Source: Cololabis saira
Lineage: Eukaryota > Chordata > Actinopteri > Beloniformes > Belonidae
Direction of reading: 5' to 3'
Length of the DNA stretch: 64,000 nt
NCBI RefSeq assembly: GCF_033807715.1
Contig: NC_084587.1
Span: 11,019,916 to 11,083,915 of the forward strand
Positions 17,783 through 31,600 of this stretch are shown one piece after another. The notes beneath the pieces are model-generated. The model made no database searches, had not been told where the DNA came from, and saw only the letters and a list, made by a program, of their open reading frames with translations. The first letter of the stretch is position 1. Every line of letters begins with the position of its first letter. The translations under genes and the position numbers were made by a program.

Positions 17783-17842
<60 letters not shown>
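17783..17842. repeat. (TA)n microsatellite
   Basis: About 29 TA units with a single TAC interruption near 17820. Confidence 0.9.
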
Positions 17843-17843
<1 letters not shown>

Positions 17844-18180
17844 CAACCATGTTGGTCGACTTGTGGCAGCAGTGTGTGACCGGGCTGGTGACCAGCATGA
17901 GGAGGTGGGGCCAGGCTGTTGTGGCTGTGTATGGTTCTTCCACATGCTACTGAGGCTCCTGTTTGTTAAATTAATGAATTGTTACATTCTCAATATGTGT
18001 TGTTTCTCCAAACTTCAATCATTTAATCCACAAAATGCCGAACAAGAGTCAAAGTTATTAGGCATTAGCAGAGACGATTTGACAAAAGGAGCAGGCCACA
18101 TACAAAGCTCTACTGTTCATCTCACAAAGGCATGTTCCTTACAAATGTGGCACAATTTAAAAGGGAAATAAACAGGCTTT
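17843..18180. mobile_element. Degenerate repeat fragment related to 13890-14300
   Basis: GACCAGCATGAGGAGG and GGCTGTTGTGGCTGT match the reverse complement of the 13890 fragment, so this is a second decayed member of that family. No coding potential remains. Confidence 0.45.
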
Positions 18181-18594
18181 CCAATGGTTCCAAAGATTTA
18201 TTGCTAAGAAGCAATGATAGAACAAAGAAATAATCTATGTGGGTGTCGAAGGCAGTTTGGAGGGACATCTAGTGGACGTAATTACACATTTTTTTAGTCT
18301 TAAAAAGTAACATTAGTGTAGATTTGTTGCATTCTGGCACACAAAGTCAACTGAAACTAAGATTCAGTCCAACATGAGACATTAATAGGCAGATATGGGG
18401 AAAAACCCACACTTTAAGTAGGAATAAGAGTCATATTTTTTAAGGCAGGGCACCCAACTGAAGTTCAAAGTGGAATCTCTTTGTCTGCCTGTCTCTGTAT
18501 CCCTGCACGCCAGAGACCCTCCCCAAAATAACGTTGTGTGTTCGTGTGTGTGTTTGCAGCATGCCAGTTTGTGTGGCCTGTGGGTGCAGTCTTG

Positions 18595-18683
18595 AATACA
18601 AAAGGACATCTTCACAGGTTCAACGTCAGCACGTACTTGTGTTTGCGCAGGATTCTCATTTTTCTGGGAACTGCCAGCTGCAG
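18595..18683 (+). promoter_or_regulatory. sparcl1: TATA-like box and noncoding exon 1 of sparcl1
   Basis: AATACAAAA at 18595-18603 sits about 25 bases before a plausible start. The exon then runs to AGCTGCAG|GTAAAGT at 18683/18684. The next acceptor (TTTCAG, 19614) precedes the start codon by two bases. Confidence 0.5.
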
Positions 18684-19616
18684 GTAAAGTCTAATTAACA
18701 AGGTTTTTTGACTGTTTTGCAATGCAGTTTAACATTTATTTTCTGCTAACACGCCTACAATGAAACGCTTGTGTTGCATGCAACTGCCATTGGTTTCATT
18801 GTACGGACGCTTCTTTCTTCTTCTTTGAGAATGTTGGCTTTACTTTGATTATTCATTGACAGTCCTACCTTGTTTCATTAATTTTTAAACATATGAAGTT
18901 AATGCATTAAAAAAAACTGCTTTTATACTCATAATGTGCTAATATTGAGTAAATGGAATAGAGAAAATTTAAATGATGCATACTCACAGTGATGTAAATA
19001 CCCGTAGATATTCAATAATCCCTAAAAAATATCATATTTATGTTTAAAATTGTACTAGATTGATATGAAGCCACTTGTATCTTATCATATAAAATAAACT
19101 CAATGTGTGGCATGTAACTTTGCCTCTCAATCAAGAAAGTATCAAAGAAAGTTGACTGAATTCATAACTTGGATCCATTTTCATACACACGGTCTCCTGC
19201 CTTCAACGACGTCCAACTATTTCCAGCTTACTTTGCTGAGCCATAGAGGTATTATTCCGCTGGACAGAACCAGCAATGTCTGCATTGTTTCTGCCCAGAG
19301 AGTCAAAAAGTTTGTGGACTTAGTCAACTTTTTCCAGTCTGGTGGCTTCTGATGTTTACTTTAGCTCTGAATGTGACTTTTGAGAGTGGGGCGCATCTCG
19401 AGGCCCCTTTACCACGGCAACAGTGGATGGCCAGCCTGACAGCTCTATGTTTGGTGAACGCGTTGGCAGAATACAGATGCAGCCGTCTGTTTCAACTTGA
19501 AAGAAAATGCCAAGTTAAGATCTACGTTAGGGTGACGTCTTCCCTCTCAGATTTTCCCCTCTGTGGTTTGATTGTTTGTGTTAAACTTGTTTTAACAACA
19601 TTTACATGTTTCAGGT

Positions 19617-22600
19617 ATGAGGGCCTGCTTGGTATTCACTTGCTTACTGGCAGCAACCTTTGCCCTTTCTGTGAGTAGCAAAATCATATTTCATTTCATT
19701 TCATTTCATTTCATTTTTATTTATTATGGTCATGGAAATATGCAAAGAAAAAAAGCAAGCAAGTAAAATGACAACACAATCAAAAACATATTCCAGAACC
19801 AGAAAGGAGCAGGAAGAAGAAAATCTTATTATACCTGCCCTTCCCTCAAAAGAAAACTGAACAATAATAACAGATGGTCTGCACAATTACTTAATTAATA
19901 TCACAAGAAAAGAAAAACAAGAAAATAAATTGTCTGTCTCCATACGCATATATTATATATTTAGACTATTTCATACATACATTGCTATTTTTTTCTCTTT
20001 AAATTAATATTTAAACTGAAATATGTTTATACAGCACTTTAAATCATAATTTAATGAATTCCATAACTTAATTCCAACAATTGAAGTGCTCATCTGCTTT
20101 AAGGTTGTTCGGGCAAATAAATGTTTAAAATTAAATTTTCTGCGACTATCTTCGTTATTTAAACTGAAAGTAAACATGTATTGTAAGTTTTCTGGTAATA
20201 ATTTACATTTAGCTGTGTACATGCTATCTCATATCATTTCTATGTTTCTTTTTCAGTTTGACAAGTATATTTAATAAAAAATGTTTAACAAAAAATAATT
20301 GGTTCTTTGTTTTAGCAAGACAAAAACTATTATCCATTAATGCCATTACATTTAGGTCAAAAGCAAACCTCATGGAAAACATCATGGATCGCACAAGACT
20401 TCACACACCACCAAAGAAAAGGTAAAGGACACCAAAGATTTTTATTTTATTTTCAAACGCTTATACACACAATTTGGCACCATGATGATCAGTACTCGAG
20501 TTGAGGGGGGATGAGGGGGGATGGCATCCCCCCTGAAATAAAAACGGTCCAAATCACGCCCCCTGTAAAACTGCCATCCCCCCTTTCCATCCCTTATGTC
20601 ATTTCATCAATGAATGTGGTTTTACTGCTATTTCAACATTTAGAGTCATCACCAGAAAAATAACTTATTTGACAATTTTCACCTGTTTCAAGTAAATTTT
20701 CACTTGAAATAAGTAGGAAAATCTGCCAGTGGGACAAGATTTATCTTCTTATTACAAGCAAAATAATCTTGTTCCACTGGCAGATTTTTCTACTTATTTC
20801 AAGTGAAAATCTACTTGAAACAGGTGAAAACATTTTTGTTTTTTCCAGTGATGAGTCTTGTTTTCAGTGTAATGAGATTTTTTTTTTACTAAAATGAGAC
20901 ATTTTAACCATAAATAAGACAAATATTCTTGTTAAAATTTGAGTTTTTGCAGTGATCCATTTTACTTATCCTGTGAAGGACACAGTCATATTGATAAGTT
21001 CAGAAAACTGTTTTTTATTGTTGTGTTTTGATGTATTTGATGTAAGCCCAGTGGATATTTAAAGCTTACAGAAGGCTGCATTTAACTGCTGCTATGTCAT
21101 TCCTGCAGTATTTCTGCAGGTGTTTTGGTCAGTGCTATTATTTGTAATATATTATATTATTTGTAATCAGCACAAATTATCTGTCCCCATATGATAAAAT
21201 CCACCATCCCCCCTGATTTTTTTTTTACAACTCGAATACTGATGATGATAACATTTTGCATGATGTCACGTGATAATATGAAGACATCTCTTCTGTCCTT
21301 TTAAGGATGTTATCACTGAGGAGGCCAACGACCTGCAGGTTTTGCCCACTTTAGTCATGTCGGAGGCCGGCAGCAGCCAAGAGCAGGCAGATGAGGAACT
21401 GAGCTCTGAGGATAACACAAATGCCAAGAAGGAGGATGAAGTAGTGACAGGAAAGAGAGATAAAAGCACCGCAGTCCTCTTGAGCGAGGAACAACTGGTA
21501 GATCTGTTGAAGAAGGAGGCACAAGATGAGGAAGAAGCAGAGGAGAGAGAGTTGGATGAGAAAGAAAAAGCTGGCCAGGCCAGCTTGGAAACAGAGGAAG
21601 AGTTAAAAAATGAGGAAGAAGTGAGGGATGATGATGTGGAAGATAAGGTAGAGGAGGAGATTGAGAAGATTCCTTTTGAGGAAAAGCCCGATGTCACGAT
21701 GGGTGACAAGGAAGAGACGGTAGCATTCCTGGAGGAAACAGAGAGCAGCACAGAATCAGAGCTACCGACCGATCTTGATTATGCTGCTGACAGTGGAATT
21801 ATCCAACCTCTACAAATTGTATCAAGTGAGGTCAAACCCCACTCTGATGACACCATTTCAGGAAAGGATGATTCAGATTTTAAAAAGAAGGAAACCAGTG
21901 AGAACGAGCTGCACACTTCTGATGACTACCACCACCAAGGCATGCAAGCCACTGAGGCGAGATACAGCGAAGACGGGCCTGCTCAGCTGAAAACAAGATC
22001 TCAAGGAATGGGCATCAATAAGAAAGATTCTGAAACTCAAGAGGTAAAGAGCAACGGGGGGCTTGAGTCAGACTCCACTTCATCCAGAAAGAATGAAGAG
22101 GAGAGCAAGAATGACAGTGGAATCAACAGCAAGGGAAAGACAAGGAAGCAGAAGAAAAACCAAAGGCAAAGGAAGCACTCGCCACAGAGGGATGAAAGAC
22201 ATCCCGGGCAACAACAGAGGCAGGATTTACAAGAGTCTGAGGACAGTAGCATTGAAAATACAGCCCAAAAGGCTAAGAGGAGAAGAGCAGGAAAATGGGT
22301 AATGCATCTGAGTATTTAGATTCTTCTGAGTGGCTAATCTACTAATTCTGTATAAAGACTCCCCAGATTATTTTATTTTACTTATTGTTTCTTTTTTTTT
22401 TTTTTTTCAATATCTTTTTATTTCACAAAAGAAAGGCAATCACAAACATCCTAAATAACAGTAGGTCTTTACAATTTTCTTTTGTGCACACAAGCGAAGT
22501 CTCGCCTACAACCCACCCCTCCCACCACCACCCCAAAAAAACACAAAAACAGACACACGAAATAAATAGAAAATAAACTGTAAAAAAAAAAAAGAAAAAA

Positions 22601-25600
22601 AAAGAGTAACAGTAGGGGCATCAAAACTCAAATACCTACAGATACATAGGTTACATAAAGTAAATGACAACAATAAAACAGCAATCAGCGTATGATGAAG
22701 TTTACAATGAATGAAGCTCTAAGCTCTAAGCTCAAAATTCTTGAAAAAGATGGCCACGGTTATATTTTTCCAATGTTAGCTTTTCTAATGGTAGAAATGC
22801 TGTGATTTGGTCAATGAAAGTCTTAAAAGATGGAGGGGAATCGTTCTTCCAAAATAAAAGTATACATTTTTTTGCAAAGTAAGTTATCAAAATTAATATC
22901 CTGCATTTTTTGTTACGTAGTTGTAAATTATATGTGTCATTTAATAAATATAAACTGCTGCTTAAATCAAATGTTTTGTCCAGGATTAGTTGTGTTAGGG
23001 AGTGAATTGATTTCCAATAATTTTGTAAGCGGTCACCTTCCCAGAACATATGCATGAATGTCCCCTCCATCTTTTTACATCTTGGACACTTTGATGAAAT
23101 ATCCTTTGATATTTTATGCATTTTTATTGGAGTTAAGTAGAATTTGTGGATTAAAGTTAGCTTCCTTAATTTTATTGCTTGTAAATGGGAAATGTACTCT
23201 TTCACAGATATTTAGCCAGGCTTTTTGTTGTAAGGTTGTGCCTAATTCCTTCTCCCAAATATTTTTTAATAACTGAAAAGTGGATCGACCTTCCCCTGAT
23301 AAGATGTTGTAAACTTCACTGAGCTTTCCTTTTATTGTGTCTGAAAGAAACTTATTGTTTCTGTTGATTTTACAGCCCACAACTTTACTGTTTTGGCCAC
23401 TTTTACAGCACATGTTATGCTACAAGAGGCAGATGTTTGAAGGGAAGGAGCTCCAAAATAAAATTACAGTCCACTGCTAGTAAAGTTTATTTAGGCAGAC
23501 GGACAAAGTTAGCAACATAAGGCACGATTTAGCAGCCTAAAAACCAGTATTTTCCTCAAGAAGCAAATGTAGATGAACAATAAACATCTTTACCTTTACA
23601 CAATTTGAATTCAGGCAAAACTGGGCCAAGAAATCAAATAATACTAGTACCAGGAGTGATATAACATGAACAGATGATTAGTCAGCACATAACTTATTAT
23701 GTGAAAAATAAAGGTACATTACACTACAGGTACATTACACTAATCAATATGAATGGCAATAAATGTGCATAACAAGAACATAAAAGGAACTCAAGCTCCT
23801 TAAATCAAAGGCCTCCATTTCCTAACATTAAAAGTGCAGAAAAAAAAAATAAGATCTATAAAGCTGTTTCACATGATGTCCAATACAAAAATGATCAACA
23901 ATTTCTCCCAAAGATGGCAAATAATGAATGACAGAGGGATTAGAACTGAGCCCTGAGGGACAACATGATGCTACAGAGAGACTCAAAGAATCAACTGCAC
24001 TCTGTCAGCATGAAGATAATTTAGCTCTGGTTTAACATAATATGATTTTACGGAAGAGTATTAGGGCCACTTAAAAAAAATAAAAAGAATTCTGAGAAAA
24101 AAGTCTGATTTTTTTCTCAGAATTCTGACTTTTTTCTCAGAATTCTGAGATTAAAGTCAGAATTCTGACTTTTTTCTCAGAATTCTGAGATTAAAGTCAG
24201 AATTCTGACTTTTTTCTCAGAATTCTGACTTTTTTCTCAGAATTATTATTATTTTTTTTTTAGTGGCCTAGAATTCTGACTTTTTTCTCAGAATTCTGAG
24301 ATTAAAGTCAGAATTCTGACTTTTTTCTCAGAATTCTTTTTATTTTTTGGTATTAGTGGCCCTAATACTCTTCCGTATGATCTAAACTAAACATTTCAAG
24401 TTTAACCTTCAGCTGTGCTTGAAGCAGAACATGATTGCAGCATCACAACAAGCACGGGTTCAGCTGATTCACCGTTAAATCAGGTGGAAATCAAACGCAT
24501 GCTACAATGTCAATATCAACCCTGCACAGTCAGTACAGTACAGTCATTTTACACATAAAACTGATTTCCCATCCACCAATCCACCTATTTAGTCCTGTCA
24601 TTAAATATCTGAAAGGCAGCTAGTGTGATAATTTCATCTTAACTAATCATCTTATCTAATAAAGTGCTTAGCCTGGATTGTGCTTGAATCAGGATTATTG
24701 ACATGAGTTTTTAAGAGCGTTTTCAGTTATACAGACTAACAATACATGAAAGCATATCCATGTTTCTTGTATGAGCTACTACAATCTGTGGCACGAGGCA
24801 ATTTAATAAAGAGACCAAGAGTTCTTGGCAGAAAACAGCATAAATATAATGCTGTGATTATGGTTGGTTACTACTAGGGTTGCCACCCGTCCGTAAAATA
24901 CGGAATTGTCCTTTATTTGAGAAAAAAATGTTGATTTGTACCGTATTTTCATTAACTTTTACACCATATTCTAGTTGAATTATTGAAATAAATGAACCTT
25001 TACACCATATTCTAGTTGAATTATTGAAATAAATTAACTTTTACACCATATTCTAGTTGAATTATTGAAATAAATTAACCTTTATACCATATTCTAGTTG
25101 AATTATTGAAATAAATTAACTTTTACACCATATTCTAGTTGAATTATTGAAATAAGTTAACTTTTACACCATATTCTAGTTGAATTATTGAAATAAATGA
25201 ACTTTTACACCATATTCTAGTTGAACTATTGAAATAAATTAACTTTTACACCATATTCTAGTTGAATTATTGAAATAAGTTAACTTTTACACCATATTCT
25301 AGTTGAATTATTGAAATAAATTAACTTTTACACCATATTCTTCACCTGTAGGCTATATTATACATCTTGGCTGATGTGGACATACATAGGAGGCTATTTC
25401 AGTTGCTAGTATGGTTGTCTGTCTGTACAGTTATGCAAGTTCAATGCTATTAAAGCACTTTAAACTTCAAATCAAAGCATTTAGTTTTTTCATATAAAAT
25501 AAACACATTTTTATTCAGTTTAGAAGTTTTGGGGATTTTTTTTTGGCTCCTGCGCTGCTGAAATCAGGGCGTCCCTTATTTCTATTTCTGAAAGGTGGCA

Positions 25601-28600
25601 ACCCTAGTTACTATGCCCCCCTCAAAATACAGTAATGAATCCAAAATTGCAGTTGTCATGTAAATGAGTATTTTGTTTCTGTCTGTCCCATACCTCACAT
25701 GTGTTCATGTTTCTCGTGTATTTTTCCAGGGTCCTTTAGTAGGTGTCAATCCAGTGCAGATAAGAGCTACAGTGGATCTGTATCCTGGTTCCTCTTTTAG
25801 TGGGAGCACCGATCTACCGGAAAATCCTGCTGGTTAGTGTTTATAACTGAGTATTTATTATTATTATTTATTATATGTATAACAAAAGAAAAATGCACCG
25901 ATTACCCGACTGTAAAGCAGCTCACATGCTTAAATCCATACAGATAAAGTCTTAATTTAAAAGAAAACTTCAAAGCTGGGAAAATTAAAAATGGAAGGAG
26001 TAGTAAAAGTTATATACAACATCAAATTCCCACATTTCAGTCAAACAACTCTCGCTATCAAGTAGGGTTGCCACCCGTCCCGTAAAATACGGAATTGTCC
26101 TTTATTTGAGAAAAAAATGTTGCGTCCCGTATTGAACTAATACGGGACGCGATTTGTCCCGTATTTTCATTAACGCCCCATACACACGTCTGTCACGCAC
26201 ACATCAACACTAAATTTAACAATAATGAACAAAATAAAACAGAAAACATTAAGGCCAGCAAAATCTTTGATTGTGTAAATGAACTCTTACACCATATTCT
26301 AGTTGAATTATTGAAATAAATGAACTTTTACACCATGTTCTAGTTGAATTATTGAAATAAATTAACTTTTACACCATTTTCTAGTTGAGTTATTGAAATA
26401 AATTAACTTTTACACCATATTCTAGTTGAATTATTGAAATAAATTAACTTTTACACCATATTCTAGTTGAATTATTGAAATAAATGAACTTTTACACCAT
26501 ATTCTAGTTTAATTATTGAAATAAATGAACTTTTACACCATATTCTAGTTGAATTATTGAAATAAATTAACTTTTACACCATATTCTTCACCTGTAGCTA
26601 TATTATACATCTTGGCTGATGTGGACATACACAGCATAGGAGGATATTTCAGTTACTAGTATGGTTGTCTGTCTATACAGTCATGCAAGTTCAATGCTAT
26701 TAAAGCACTTTAAACTTTAAATCAAAGCGTTTTGTTTTTTTCATATAAAATAAACAGATTTTTATGCAGTTATTTCTATTTCTGAAAGGTGGCAACCCTA
26801 CTATCAAGACTTTAAAGGATTTCTTGATAATAAAGAACACTAGGCTTGCTTATGCCTGAAATCTTTGATATGTTGCATTGGTGTTGGTTTCACTGACTGC
26901 GTTTACATGCACTCAATAACCCTTTTAAAACCCGAATATTAGCAATAACCCGAATTTTGACTGCATGTAAACGTAGTCATTGTTTGCAGACTCCTGGATT
27001 GTGGACTACTCTTTCATTCAGCTTGTTGACAGAATTAGTTTCTGATGCGGTTACTATTTTGTGTAAACAAAGAACAGTTCCTGTATGTTAGCAAATGTCT
27101 AAGAAAGGAAGTGCTAGATTATATAAATCAGAACAAAAATGTCTGTTATGTTAAAAACAACTACCGGTATGTTAAAAACACATCAATCAATCAATCAAAT
27201 TTTGTTTGTATAGCAACTTTCATCCAGGTACATGAAATACAAAGCGCTTTGACATTTTGACTGAAAAATAAGCATAATAAAAACCGGGAGACCAATGCAC
27301 ACTGACATACAATATTACGACGGAGTATTAGGGCCAAACTAAGACAAAAAAAATAGGAAATTACGAGAATAAAGTCATAATATAATGAGAATAAAGTCGT
27401 AAAATTACGAGAATAAAGTCGTTATATTACGAGAATAAAGTCGTAAAATTACGAGAATAAAGTCGTAACATTACGAGAATAAAGTCGTAATGTTGCGAGA
27501 ATAAAGTCGTAATGTTGTGAGAATAAAGTCGTAATAGAATAAAGTCGTAATATTATGAGAATAAAGTCGTAATATTACGAGAATAAAGTCGTAATGTTGC
27601 AAGAATAAAGTCGTAATGTTGTGAGAATAAAGTCGTAAAAGAATAAAGTCGTAATATTATGAGAATAAAGTCGTAATATTACGAGAATAAAGTTGTAACA
27701 TTACGAGAATAAAGTCGTAATATTATGAGAATAAAGTCGTAATATTACGAGAATAAAGTCGTAAAATTACGAGAATAAAGTCGTAACATTACCAGAATAA
27801 AGTCGTAATGTTGCGAGAATAAAGTCGTAATATTATAAGAATAAAGTTGTAATATTATTAGAATATAATTTATGAGAACTCTAACAGGAAGAGCTTCTTC
27901 TCCCTGTGTTAAAATGAGGAATATTGAGCATCTTGTGAAGTTATATTTATATATTTATAATATATTACGACTTTATTCTCGTAATATTATGACTTTATTC
28001 TCGTAATTTTACGACTTTATTCTCGTAATATTATGACTTTATTCTCGTAATTTTACGACTTTATTCTCGTAATTTTACGACTTTATTCTCGTAATATTAT
28101 GATTTTATTCTCGTAATATTATGACTTTATTCTCGTAATTTTACGACTTTATTCTCGTAATATTATGACTTTATTCTCGTAATTTTACGACTTTATTCTC
28201 ATTACATTATGACTTTATTCTCGTAATTTCCTTTTTTTGTTTGGCCCTAATACTCCGTCGTACAATATAGTTAATTAAAATGAAAAAAAGTTCAAGGATT
28301 AAGGCTAAAAAATAATCAGTCCACAACAATAAAATATAATAATAAAAACATTACAAGAAATAGATAAATAAATAAAACAAATACCTCTAAAAAAAAATGT
28401 TAAACAGAATAAAACTATAAAATTTGATGCTACATAAAAGCCAGACCAAAGAGATGAGTTTTTAGTCTACGTTTAAAAATGTCCACACATGTCACTTTTA
28501 GTTTGACTGAATGAAATATACATATATTTTTAAGAGTTAAAATGTTCCATTGAGCAAGTTCTGTATAAAGCTATCTTATTGGTGTTTAATCTCAACGGAC

Positions 28601-31600
28601 AGCGTGTCCGATGGGCTGGTGGAATGTCGTCCACAGTGCCCGGTCAGCAGTGATCACCACTAATGCACTATCCCAACAGTCTCACAGGGGAATCTGCTGA
28701 CTGGATCATTTAGCTCCAACTTCTGCGTGAATAGGGCCCCCGCTGCTTCACAGTCACTACCAAAACACAGCTCTGAAGGTTTAAGGAGTGAATAAAGGAG
28801 ATCAAGCAGAATTCAAACACTACACCCAGGGGCGAAAATCCCTTTTCATAGTTGGGGGGGACAATAAACAGTAACATTTTAAAGAATAAATCCAGGGGGG
28901 GACAAGGAATAAAAGTTTTAGCCTTCCTTTAATACAGCATTTTGACATTTTCAACTCTATCTCGCAAACAGGCAGAAGACCTTTCTTAGAGTAATACAAA
29001 ACAATGGTATTAGGTGGAAGGTGGCAATAATACAGCACATCTGACATAATACACTGCAAAAACCCAAAATCTTAACAAGAATATTTGTCTTATTTCTAGT
29101 TAAAATGTCTCATTTTTAGTTAAAAAAAATCTCATTACACTTAAAACAAGACTCATCACTGGAAAAAACAATTTTCACCTGTTTCAAGTAGATTTTCACT
29201 TAAAATAAGTGGAAAAATCTGCCAGTGGAACAAGATTTTTTTGCTTATAAGATAAATCTTGTCGCACTTGCAGATTTTTCTAATTATTTCAAGTGAAAAT
29301 TTACTTGAAACAGGTGAAAATTGTCAAATAACAAGTTATTTTTCTGATGATGACTCTTGTTTTAAGTGTAATGAGATTTTACTGTTTATTATTATTTTCG
29401 ATTTCGGTTTCGGCCACAAATTTTCATTTTGGTGCATCACTACTAAATACTACTGCATTGTTCCAAAATTATTAATTCTGTCTCAAATTATTCTAGGGGG
29501 GGACAGCTTTGCTAATGGGGGGGACTTGTCCCCCCTGTCCCCCCCGGGATTTTCGCCCCTGACTACACCGGTTCTAGTGACAGACAGAGGGCTGTAAAGG
29601 ATGATGTGGGCTCTTACTGGTTTCTATACTGAACAAAAATAACCTCAAACCATTTAGGAAAATTACTGTAGCCTTTTATGTTGAATGTTTTAATGCCGAT
29701 GAGTCACAAGCCATATGTAATGTCGGTGTTTTTTTAATTTTAATTACTAGATCCATGTGATAATTTCCGTTGCAAGCGTGGAAAAACGTGCAAGCTTGAT
29801 GCAGACGGTAAACCAGGTTGTGTGTGTCAAGAGCCGTCAGAATGTCCAACCAGCATAAATGAATATGACCATGTAAGTGTGTGCAGTTTGCTTACTACTC
29901 AAATGGAAAGCTTTTCTGTTTAACTTGAAGTTTTATTTCCATTTAGGTTTGTGGGACAGACAACAGAACATACGATACTTCATGCGAGCTCTTTGCCACC
30001 AAATGCAAGCTGGAGGGCACTAAGACGGGCCACAAGTTTCATTTGGACTACACAGGCCCATGCAAATGTAAGACTAAGTTATGGAGCATCTGTTATTTTT
30101 TTCTGAGCATGAACATTTAAACAGGCAAAAAAAAAAAAAAAAAAAACTTTGATGCGTCTTATTTTGCTGATCCCCAGTGATACCTCCATGTTTGGACACA
30201 GAGCTGATCCAGTTTCCTCTACGAATGAGGGATTGGCTGAAAAATGTGCTGCTGCAGCTCTATGAGCATGATTCTGTGTCCCCTGGCTACCTCACCCCGA
30301 AACAGCGTTTCAGAGTAAGACACTCAATTTAAATGATAATTGAAAATGTACCTGAAACAATCACCAATTGCTTAAAGTCATGCCTGAGTAAAGCTGATTT
30401 TCCCACTTCTGTTTTGGAATCTGAAGTTAAGGAAAGGATGGGTCCTTGAGATGTGACATCTAAACGATGAGGGTTAAAGAAGACAGAAATGTAAAATGAG
30501 CAAAAGTACAAATTACATACAATTCATAGTCAAGTTCAAGGTGAAATGTATCTATATTTACCGTATTTTCTGGACTATAAGCCGCTACTTTTTTCATAGG
30601 TTTTGAACCGTGCGGCTTATACAAAGGTGCAGCTATTCTGTGGATTTTTCTTCCACCGCTAGGGGGAGTGCTAACCGGAATTAGAATCAAAACTAAGACA
30701 AAATAAATGCAACGAAGAATACGCTACTTGTTCTTTAGCAGATAGAAGTAGAAGCAGATTTCAAACAGATAAATAGATAAATAAATACCAGTTATTTTCT
30801 CTTGGTTCTGTCCAGTTTTAATCAGAAAAGTTGCTGCTGTGTTAAAAGACACTGTTAGGAAAGATCTATTTAGGTACAAACATGTACATCATTTACAGTT
30901 CAAAATCCTTCTGTACATGTAGTAAATATATAATCTAACAACAGAAATATCTGCGGCTAAATATCTTTTTTTCTAAATAGAGCGGATGCGGCTTATATAC
31001 AGGTGCGACTTATAGTCCAGAAAATACGGTATATAGCACATTTAAAAACAACCAAAGGTCTTTAAAGGCAAACTAACAAACACACAAACATTATAACTAA
31101 TGCACATCAAAACATATGGAGAAAAACATAGCAAAGATAAAAGATATGCATTATGTCAATGTTCCACTTGAATTGAAGGTCAATAAATGAGTCTTGAGCA
31201 AAGATTTGACTGTAGCAACAGTTCCAGGCTATTCCAAAGACTGGGATAATAAGTAACTGAAAAAGCAAAGCCACTGTTCTGCCAATCCTTGCTACCTGCC
31301 AGGAAATACTACTTTGTGGTTCTGCGCATGCGCACGGTCGATTTTCAAAGTTTGATTGCCACGCCAATCATTTCTTGCACAATGTAAAATTGATAATATG
31401 GGATGTTGAGTATTTGATCCTTTAAAATACACTATCCATGACATGAATTGCATTACACTTTGTGAACATTATATGATAAAGAGAAAAAAACAAACAAACA
31501 AAATTCTATCCCTTTAGTTGATATTCATTCAGTCATTCGCCTTTATTTAGCCAGGCAGGTCATTAGGAACACATTTTTTTTTACAATGACGGCCTGACAA

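Noticed and set aside
21266..21751. Ser-rich minus-strand frame of 161 codons
   Set aside because: It is the shadow of the acidic sparcl1 exon. GAG/GAA-rich coding gives Ser/Leu antisense frames without stops.
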